A stretch of DNA of 64,000 bases from Peronospora farinosa (taxonomy: Eukaryota > Oomycota > Peronosporomycetes > Peronosporales > Peronosporaceae), in contig CANTFK010000094.1 of the NCBI GenBank assembly GCA_947646735.1, forward strand, positions 62,001-126,000. Direction: 5' to 3'. Below are positions 46,773 through 54,296 of the stretch, in pieces. Below the pieces are notes generated by a model. The model worked only from the letters and a program-made list of their open reading frames with translations. It searched no databases and was not told where the DNA came from. Positions within the stretch are counted from its first letter, which is position 1. Every line of letters starts with the position of its first letter. The translations under genes and the position numbers were made by a program.

Positions 46773-47878
46773 ATGGCCTTCGCCATCCACGTGTCCCCAC
46801 CTTAGTAGAAGGTGACTCTAATTCAAGGGGGGAGGAACTCGCTCGAGCGAGAACCAATCTGGCTCTTGCTCATCACGCGACGACGTTATGGTCGACGCGA
46901 AAGTAACCGAAGTCGTACCATTCGACTTCGGTGAAGAGGAAGAAAGTAAGAGCGATGACGCTCTTACTGACAACGATGTTGAAGATATCAGCATCGTTCG
47001 AGGTATCACAAGTGAGAACAGTAATGTTCTCGCTGAATTAGTAACCGATATCTCTGCAGTGCATTCACAATGCACTGCACCCAAAAGCAACGAGTCAGCT
47101 GAGGATTTCCTGCTGACTCGTGAAGCGGTAGTCCGTTTCGTGCAAGATTCCATCGCGGAAGCGGTGGATACACAAAAACGTAACGCAGACAATAATGGAA
47201 GGGCAAATGCTCAAACATTTATTGAAGGTGATTTAGTTTTACTGTTAACAGTTAACCTACCTAAACATGTAGTGACTAACGTGGGCAGCAATAAATTGTT
47301 GCCCAAGTACATCGGCCCGTTTCGTGTATTGCGCCGCCTAGGCAACGCATACACGATCGAGTTGCCACGCAGGATACGTACGCATCCTACGTTTTACGTG
47401 GGACGTCTTTGTCCGTACATTCAACACGCGGCTTCTTCGAACGACGAAGATAGCCATTACTCTCAAGAATCCCCTTCAGATTCTTGTTGTCACGAACCAG
47501 ATTCGATACCTGGTCGTGTAGAGATGAGATCTTCCCATGATATTGGACGATCTCCTGACGAGCTGTCGCCAGCTCGTTACTTAGAGAATGAAGCCGCCGT
47601 TCATTCTCCAATAGTGCGACAGCATTGTTTGCCCGAGACTTCTCATGGTCAAACCCAAGCTGTCGCACAATGTCCTCTAAGCGGCGACGCTTATCCCGTT
47701 CGTGATCAACATCACAACGGAGCTCACGAGTTACACGGGCAAACCCGTCTAACTCAGCAGCCAAGTCCAAAGAAAGAATCGGACAGGGTTTTCCCTCCAC
47801 CACCGCATCCGCTGGTGGACTCCCATGGTGGGAAGCGCTTCCTCGTGGAACGCTTACTAAAGCACCGCGAGGTGAAGG

Positions 47879-48103
47879 TAAAGATCTTGGATAGGTTGGA
47901 AGTGCTTGATTGTTTTAATGCAAAACGCAAAGTGATTCATTTGGTCCTTAGTTCGCTTACGCTACTCTAAGCCTAATGTTTACCCTCTGGATACACTCTA
48001 CTTGATCCAAACTTCAACTGCATCCAATCACCGAACTTCAACTGCATCCAATCACTGGAATGACGATAGTATCGCAGCTGGTCGAGGAGTCATATTGACA
48101 ACA
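47879..48103 (-). repeat. 3' LTR of Copia (225 bp)
   Basis: Holds two copies of a ~24-bp unit (AACTTCAACTGCATCCAATC) and the last codons of the gag-pol frame, which ends at 48052 inside the LTR. Confidence 0.92.
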
Positions 48104-51100
48104 CTCCCACTCGACTCGACAGCCGATGATGCCATAATGCCAAGTTTGCTTCGGAGCGTACTGAACTGTGGGCCGGGAATTGGCTTCGTCATGAGGTCGG
48201 CCAGCATGTCAAGTGTTGACACATACTGTAGCACAACTTGGCCATCTTCCACCTTCTCGCGTACGAAGTGGTATCGTATGTCGATGTGCTTGGTGCGCTT
48301 GTGAAACTCGGGATTCTTGGCCAACGCTATCGAACCTTGATTGTCCTCGTAGATCTTGACCGCTTCGTCCTTTGCCATTTCTCCAAGCTCGCATAGGAAG
48401 GCCTTCAACCAAACTGCCTCTTGAGTAGCTTCCGATAGTGCCATGTACTCAGCTTCCGTTGAAGACAGCGCCACCGTTTTTTGTTTCTTGCTTCTCCAAC
48501 TGATACACCCGCCGTTCATCATGAACGCGTAGCCACTTGTACTTCGGCGCGACTCAGTGTCGCCTGCCCAGTCTGCATCCGAATAGCCTGTAAGAGAATC
48601 GCCATCCGCCGTGAACTCGATGCCGTAGGTCTTCGTGCCTTGAATGTACCGAAATATCCGCTTTAGCGCTTGCCAATGTGTAGGACATGGATCTGCTGCA
48701 AATTGGCTGAGGACTCCCACTGCAGCGGCAAGGTCGGGACGCGTGCCAACCATAAGGTACATGAGGCAACCAACAGCACTTCGGTAGGGCACATTTGCCA
48801 TTGTGTCGCTGTGATTGCACCCATCCTCGCACATGGACTTCGCCAATTTGAGTCCTGGATCTTGTGGTGTCTTGACTGGATTGCTGTTGTCCATGCCAAA
48901 CTTAGTCAAAACGTCCTTGGCAAACTTGGTCTGACGCATCGATACCTTTCCACGTTCTTGATCGATTTCCATGCCAAGAAAGAAGTTGAGCTTACCCAAG
49001 TTGGTCATCTCAAATCGATCACTCAAGGCGTCCTTTACTGTATTGAGCATCTTGTCACTGCTGCTTGCAAGTACCAAGTCGTCCACATAGAGTGCGACGA
49101 AGATTATGGCTTCACCGTCGCGTTTCGTGTAGATGCAGTGGTCCGATTCACATTTCTTCAAACCAAGCTTCAGCATGAACTCGTCAATGGTCTTGTTCCA
49201 CATGCGCGGCGATTGCTTCAGTCCGTACAGCGATCGATTGAGCTTGCACACGAGGTTGGTATTGCTGTCCTTGACGTAACCTTCAGGCTGAATCATGTAA
49301 ATGTCTTCGTCCAGCTCACCATTGAGAAAAGCAGTCTTGACGTCCATCTGGTGCACGGTAAGATCATACTTCGCCGCAAGACTTAGCACGATTCGGATTG
49401 ACGTGAACTTTGCCACAGGCGCGAATGTTTCTTCATAGTCAATACCGAACTTTTGCGAGAATCCTTTTGCAACCAGGCGTGCCTTGAACCGCTCAATTTG
49501 TCCATCCTTGTTTTCTTTGACACGAAATACCCATCTGCAGCCGATTGCTTTGCGACCTTTGGGAAGCTGAACAAGATCCCATGTCTTGTTCTTGAGCAGC
49601 GAGTTGATTTCGGAGTCGCACGCTTCTTCCCATTTCACAGAGTTGATGGATTCCATCGCCGACCTGTGCGTGGTCGGCATTTCTCCCACTGAATCCACAA
49701 CGAATGCCGCCTCAAAATCTCCTTCAGCAATTGCCGACATGTTTTGTCGCTTCGAACTCGGAATTTCCGTTGCTTGATCAAGAGATTGTGTTCTTGGATG
49801 TCTTTTGTCGCCAGGCGCGAAGTCTGTCGTTTGGACGTTCTCAACGTCTTCATCTTCATTCATAGCGTCATCCGTATCTTCATGGTCCGTACTCAATTCC
49901 TCGTTGAGATCAGTGACCGCTTGTTCTTGGACAGATCTACCACCGTCGAAGACGTCTTCCATAAACTGCGCATCACGACTTACGGTGACGCGCCCACTTG
50001 ATATGTCCTCAAAGCGGTAGGACTTGAGATGCTCCGCGTAGCCCAAAAAACGGCATAGTGAAGCCTTGGCATCTAATTTCGAGCGTTTCTCGTGCGGAAT
50101 ATGGACGTACGCATGACATCCAAATACCTTGAGGTTTGTCAGTACAGGCTTCTTCTTCGTCCAGACCTCATAAGGTGACTTTTCTTCACTTATGGCTCTT
50201 GTTGGGCATCGGTTTCGCAGAAACATTGCCGTCGTCACAGCTTCGCCCCAATATTTCTTGGGTAATCCAGCGTGCTCCAGCATGCAACGAGCACATTCCA
50301 CGAGCGTCCGGTTCATTCGCTCCGCGACCCCATTCAGCTGTGGTGTGTACGGTGGCGTGTACTTTCGAACAATACCGTTCTTGGTACAAAACTTCGCCAT
50401 GTCTCCAGCCGTGTACTCGCCGCCGTTGTCACAAATTAGCGTCTTGACGCGATTGCCAGTTTGAGTCTCGGCAAGATCAACAAACTCAGCAAACTTGGTG
50501 GTCACTTCGGACTTCTTCTTCATAAGGTACACCACGCAGTATCTTGACTTGTCGTCAATGAACGTGACGAAGTATCGTTTACCACTAAAAGTTAATCTTG
50601 ACATAGGTCCACAGACGTCGCTGTGAATGACATCCAAAATCTTGGTTGAGCGTTTTGGTGCTGTCGATTGAAAACGCACGCGTGTTTGCTTACCAAGCGA
50701 ACACCCATCACAAACATCCCAGTCTTCGACAGACGTTATGTTGATTCCAACACCAAGTTTCTTCTTCACGATGGTATCAAGTCCATCGTGGCCCAAATGA
50801 CCAAGTCGAAGGTGCCAGAGGTACGACTTGGTGTCCCCATAACATCCCGACGACTTGGCTGCATTGGCTTCATCTCCCAGAAGTGGCGTCATTTGAAGCT
50901 TGAAGAGACCTTTACCCTCACGAGCTCCGATCTTCCACTTTATGCTATTCGCTTCGGCAAAACAGCCATCCGTGTCGAATGTTACAGGACCGACGTCCTT
51001 AGTAAATCGACCGACCGAGAAAAGGTTGCGGGATAGCTTGGGAATGTGCCACACCTTCGTCAGTACACCCTTCTTGATACCCTTCGGGGTCTTCATTGAC

Positions 51101-52131
51101 ATCATTATGTCACCACATCCAATTGCTTGCACGACACCATCGTCTGCAAGGTGTACGTCAATTGGAGAGAAGAGCTTGTAGTTTGTCATGAACTTCTTGG
51201 AGCACGTCATGTGCTGCGTCGCTCCTGAGTCGACCAGCCACACTTCATCCGCGTTGTCGGTGCTTTTACTCCAGCTAACCGAAAATAGATAGTCGCCGTC
51301 ATTGTCGTTCTGAGCGACGTTGGCGCGATGCGATCGGTATTGTTCCGTGTTGTCTTGGCCTCGCGAAGGACACTCCGCGATCCAATGACCCATTTTGCCG
51401 CAATTATGGCACGCCCCAGTCTTCTTCACCGGTCGCCCTTTGTTGCGCTTGTTGTCTCTTGTCATAAACGCTTGGCCATGGGTAGCTCCGTCGACGCTAC
51501 CACTTTGTTCCTTGCGTTTCATGTTCTCATGAAGAAGCCTAGACGACACTAGCTCCCACGTCAACGTATCAGCTCTCGATTCCAACGCAGTGATGAGGAA
51601 CTGGTACGATTCGCTGAGACTTCCAAGCAGCGTGATTACCAGGTCGTCAGCACTGACCGGAGCGCCGACTGCTTCGAGCTGCTCTGCCAGAGTCTTTACC
51701 TTATTGATGTGTTCCATCACATCGTCCCCTTCTTCCATCGTGACTGTGAAGAGACGACGACGAAGGAAGAGCTTATTCGCCAAGCTCTTCTTCTCGAAGT
51801 GGTCTTCAAGTCTTGACCATGCATTATGCGCATCACTTGCAGAGCGGACGAGCGGCAGTTGCGAATCTTCCATAGCCAAGCAGATAGCTGCCATGGCCTT
51901 GCGAGACTTCCTCTTGAACGACGCTTGGTCCATCGTGTTCGCCAAGTCACCAATCTTCACTTCCCCAGAGACGACCTCCCACAGGTCACGCTCCTCGAGC
52001 ACCATCTGCATCTTGAACTTCCAGGCGTGGAAGTTGGTTCCATCAAACTTGTTGATGCGATTCAGCGACGAGTGCTCCATAGCGAACGCGTAGTCGGCAG
52101 CAGAGGTTGAGGTGGCGGGGCTTGGGCTCAT
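48052..52131 (-). CDS. Copia Gag-Pol polyprotein
   Basis: 1,359 codons, intact. Gag (residues ~1-220; FDGTNFHAWKFKMQMVLEER) leads to the zinc knuckle CHNCGKMGHWIAEC. The protease is VWLVDSGATQHMTC, and the pre-integrase motif is HLRLGHLG. The integrase core is HSDVCGPMS, FIDDKSRYCVVYLM, ICDNGGEYT and GVAERMNRTLVE (D,D,E). RT has WVFRVKENKDG, RFKARLVAKGFSQ and LYVDDLVLA. RNase H has SDADWAGD, SSTEAEYMAL and EDNQGSIAL. The order PR-IN-RT-RH defines Ty1/Copia. All catalytic residues looked for are present. The start codon lies five bases inside the 5' LTR boundary, within the presumed primer-binding site. Confidence 0.95.
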   Translation of the reverse strand: MSPSPATSTSAADYAFAMEHSSLNRINKFDGTNFHAWKFKMQMVLEERDLWEVVSGEVKIGDLANTMDQASFKRKSRKAMAAICLAMEDSQLPLVRSASDAHNAWSRLEDHFEKKSLANKLFLRRRLFTVTMEEGDDVMEHINKVKTLAEQLEAVGAPVSADDLVITLLGSLSESYQFLITALESRADTLTWELVSSRLLHENMKRKEQSGSVDGATHGQAFMTRDNKRNKGRPVKKTGACHNCGKMGHWIAECPSRGQDNTEQYRSHRANVAQNDNDGDYLFSVSWSKSTDNADEVWLVDSGATQHMTCSKKFMTNYKLFSPIDVHLADDGVVQAIGCGDIMMSMKTPKGIKKGVLTKVWHIPKLSRNLFSVGRFTKDVGPVTFDTDGCFAEANSIKWKIGAREGKGLFKLQMTPLLGDEANAAKSSGCYGDTKSYLWHLRLGHLGHDGLDTIVKKKLGVGINITSVEDWDVCDGCSLGKQTRVRFQSTAPKRSTKILDVIHSDVCGPMSRLTFSGKRYFVTFIDDKSRYCVVYLMKKKSEVTTKFAEFVDLAETQTGNRVKTLICDNGGEYTAGDMAKFCTKNGIVRKYTPPYTPQLNGVAERMNRTLVECARCMLEHAGLPKKYWGEAVTTAMFLRNRCPTRAISEEKSPYEVWTKKKPVLTNLKVFGCHAYVHIPHEKRSKLDAKASLCRFLGYAEHLKSYRFEDISSGRVTVSRDAQFMEDVFDGGRSVQEQAVTDLNEELSTDHEDTDDAMNEDEDVENVQTTDFAPGDKRHPRTQSLDQATEIPSSKRQNMSAIAEGDFEAAFVVDSVGEMPTTHRSAMESINSVKWEEACDSEINSLLKNKTWDLVQLPKGRKAIGCRWVFRVKENKDGQIERFKARLVAKGFSQKFGIDYEETFAPVAKFTSIRIVLSLAAKYDLTVHQMDVKTAFLNGELDEDIYMIQPEGYVKDSNTNLVCKLNRSLYGLKQSPRMWNKTIDEFMLKLGLKKCESDHCIYTKRDGEAIIFVALYVDDLVLASSSDKMLNTVKDALSDRFEMTNLGKLNFFLGMEIDQERGKVSMRQTKFAKDVLTKFGMDNSNPVKTPQDPGLKLAKSMCEDGCNHSDTMANVPYRSAVGCLMYLMVGTRPDLAAAVGVLSQFAADPCPTHWQALKRIFRYIQGTKTYGIEFTADGDSLTGYSDADWAGDTESRRSTSGYAFMMNGGCISWRSKKQKTVALSSTEAEYMALSEATQEAVWLKAFLCELGEMAKDEAVKIYEDNQGSIALAKNPEFHKRTKHIDIRYHFVREKVEDGQVVLQYVSTLDMLADLMTKPIPGPQFSTLRSKLGIMASSAVESSGSVVNMTPRPAAILSSFQ

Positions 52132-52135
52132 AACC
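52124..52135 (-). other. Copia primer-binding site complementary to a tRNA-Met anticodon arm
   Basis: Immediately after the 5' LTR the minus strand reads GGTTATGAGCCC. Its complement, GGGCTCATAACC, has the tRNA-Met anticodon loop CTCATAA flanked by stem bases. This suggests half-tRNA priming, as known for Drosophila copia and Ty5. The ATG of gag-pol is inside this site. Confidence 0.6.
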
Positions 52136-52360
52136 TATAGATCTTGGATAGGTTGGAAGTGCTTGATTGTTTTAATGCAAAACGCAAAGTGATTCATTTG
52201 GTCCTTAGTTCGCTTACGCTACTCTAAGCCTAATGTTTACCCTCTGGATACACTCTACTTGATCCAAACTTCAACTGCATCCAATCACCGAACTTCAACT
52301 GCATCCAATCACTGGAATGACGATAGTATCGCAGCTGGTCGAGGAGTCATATTGACAACA
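52136..52360 (-). repeat. 5' LTR of Copia (225 bp)
   Basis: Same sequence as 47879-48103 except the third base (T for A on the plus strand). Confidence 0.92.
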
Positions 52361-53671
52361 GAAGGGACGTCGGACGAGTTATCTCGTCCGGTGGCGTGGC
52401 TATTCGCCTTCGGCGGATAGCTGGGAACCTCGGGCCCAACTGATGGCCGACGTTCCCGGCCTTGTCGAACAGTACGACAAGGGGCACCCGATGGTGAAGG
52501 GCCATCGGAAAACGAGCGCCCAGCGCGCTCGTAAAGGGATTGCAAAGTAGCAATCCCTTCACGCATTTCAGAAGAGATGCGAGCCCTCCACCAGGGCTCA
52601 GTAAGGAGGTACGCCTCCTTAGGCGCTCTTGACGAGGTGCTCAGGCACCCCGGGCATGGGTCGCCCCAAGAGAGGCATAACAGGCCTGCCTCTCTAAATA
52701 ACCGGTGCAAACGATAGCATGCACAGGACGTACTTCGTTTCTCAAACTTATTGCGGCTAGCATAAAGTCTTTGAAACCAAGCCTCTTTCCCAACGTTTAA
52801 AACGTTGGTGATAAACGCGTTCCAAGATTGGAGGAACGCGTCGGCCTCACGCTTCTTGTGTGGGCCATACCATCGATGTTCAAGGGACACATCGATGTAA
52901 TAATCGTTCTCAGTGCGAAAGTTCTTCGCACTGGCGTCAAGGCCATGAAGCTTTGACACATCAAACAACGGTATGGGTAAGCGTTCGCTGGTCTTTCCAG
53001 ACCAACGATCAAGCAGATGCTTAGGTAGCATCCATGGCTTGCGATCAGGAGCAAGACGCAATACGTTGCGATCTAAAGCCTCCTGCGTGGTGTCAACAGA
53101 AGTACCGACACCACGAGCATTAGTGTCAACAGAAGTACAGACACTATGATTATTGATGTCAGTAGAAGCACTGACATCACCCTTACGGTCCCCACCCGAG
53201 TCACTATCCTTCGACTCGTTTGGCGAGACGTCTGATTCATCAGACGACCCGAACATTTCACGGTACATTGACTCACTCAATGTACCACGATCCCTCTTCG
53301 TAGCATTAGACGACGAGGTATCACCCCGGGGAGAGCCCGGGAGTGGAATAGGTGACTTTGAGCCGGATGCGTGATCCGACTCACCAGAGTAGTCAACGAC
53401 TAACTCTGGGTCAACATCTTCACGTGGCGAAGCGCTACGTGAACCTGCAACAGGCGTTGCAGGCTGATGTTGACTTCCAGCAGACACATTAGTGTCTGCT
53501 GGCTGAGGCTGTGAAGCCTCAGTAGCGGCTGCACACAGGCGTGCAGCCGAGCTCTTGGCTGCCTTAGCAGCGACGCGCATTGACTTTGTCATAGCGTAAT
53601 TGTTGAATGAAAGAAAATTCAACAAGTTCTCCTTTTCCATAGTCACTAAACAGTCACTAATGTGACTGTTG

Positions 53672-53690
53672 GTTGAGGGGGGGGGGGTGA
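53672..53690 (+). other. Polypurine tract of Gypsy B
   Basis: A G-run of about twelve (GAGGGGGGGGGGGG then TGA) directly abuts the right LTR, the normal position of the plus-strand primer. Confidence 0.75.
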
Positions 53691-54074
53691 TGTAACGGGT
53701 GAGCTCGTTACATAATATTGACACTTATATGAAGTGTCAATAAAAATATTATTATTTATTGGTTGATATGGGCCATCATATCAACCAACGCGCTGACCAA
53801 TGACCGATGGACGCGCGCAATGAGTGGAGGGCAAGTTGTCAACATACATAGTTGTAGTTTAATATAGTTAACATAGGTTATAACAGATTAGTTTTATTAA
53901 GATAGTTAACTATATTAAATACAGTTTTCTTTTCCTCTACTTCTAAGCGTTTGTTTAGAAGTAAAGCTTCCTCTGCCTCTTGTGTAAGAGAGGTAATTGA
54001 GGCACCTGCTTTCACTGTAATCAGTGAAAGTAGACTATACTGTAATCAGTATAGTCGGAGGGTGCCCCGTTACA
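53691..54074 (+). repeat. 3' LTR of Gypsy B (384 bp, with internal deletion)
   Basis: Identical in layout to the left LTR but lacks ~75 bp corresponding to 41572-41650. The TAAT-loop hairpin pair is retained (54009-54055). Confidence 0.92.
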
Positions 54075-54279
54075 GGAACCATGCTTCGAGCGCTGTCAGC
54101 TGATCCATAGAGAATTTCATGGGACGCAAAACGCGACCCTTTTTCTCCTTCGCGCGGGGATCAACATGAAGCTTCGGTTTCTTTTTCAACGGCTCTTCCG
54201 AGAGCAAAAGGGAAGAAGCGTCATCAAACACTGCATGCTACTTTTTAACCTTCATCGACGAGTGTTCATGGTTCAGTTT
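54075..54279 (-). pseudogene. Duplicated homeobox gene, left-hand remnant
   Basis: Minus-strand sequence matches 14905-15110 of the intact gene (for example SMDQLTALEAWF before the break) and ends at the Gypsy B target duplication. With 41170-41508 it makes a ~560-bp 3' partial copy. Its far end stops 18 bp from the stop codon of the HROB-like gene. Confidence 0.88.
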
Positions 54280-54296
54280 ATGTAACTTACACCTAC

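Larger units (their letters stand above)
47879..52360 (-). mobile_element. Young, apparently intact Ty1/Copia element
   Basis: The 225-bp LTRs at 47879-48103 and 52136-52360 differ at only one visible position, and target duplication GAAGG lies at 47874-47878 and 52361-52365. The single gag-pol frame is unbroken. The empty site is preserved in Gypsy A (around 24500). On the minus strand the LTR starts TGTTGTC. A purine tract GAGTGGGAG precedes the 3' LTR. Confidence 0.95.
46888..52550 (+). pseudogene. Gypsy B integrase C-terminus and chromodomain, split by Copia
   Basis: 46888-47878 carries the integrase C-terminal barrel and linker up to LLKHREVK. The rest of the chromodomain and tail resumes at 52366 and stops at 52550. 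Without the insertion the frame equals the 391-codon frame of copy A. Confidence 0.8.
47387..53640 (-). pseudogene. Antisense coiled-coil frame of Gypsy B, split by Copia
   Basis: On the strand opposite pol an ATG at 53640 (MEKENLLNFLSF), 51 bp from the right LTR, opens a frame that runs to 52361, is interrupted by the Copia, and resumes at 47878 to stop at 47387. The uninterrupted product would be about 588 residues. Parts: Ala-rich basic start, acidic Ser/Asp-rich region, Trp/Tyr-rich middle, Cys-rich stretch, C-terminal coiled coil (RRLEDIVRQLGFDHEKS ... LHDQVSNLVRDNKNL) and basic tail. Unlike copy A, the N-part is intact. No known family was recognised. The C-terminal ~680 bp are complementary to the integrase/chromodomain frame. 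Confidence 0.6.
41509..54074 (+). mobile_element. Gypsy chromovirus-like element copy B with nested Copia
   Basis: Full-length element with left LTR 41509-41967, right LTR 53691-54074, and target duplication GGAAC at 41504-41508 and 54075-54079, inside a homeobox pseudogene. Inner order: gag, protease, RT, RNase H, integrase, chromodomain, antisense frame, polypurine tract. The Copia at 47879-52360 splits the chromodomain. Private lesions are a 10-bp loss in the Gag zinc knuckle (43055) and a frameshift near 46740. Confidence 0.93.

Noticed and set aside
48670..49386. 238-codon plus-strand frame inside the Copia
   Set aside because: Antisense to the RT/RNase H region and without any motif. 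Unlike the Gypsy antisense frame it has no start near an LTR and no second copy to support it.
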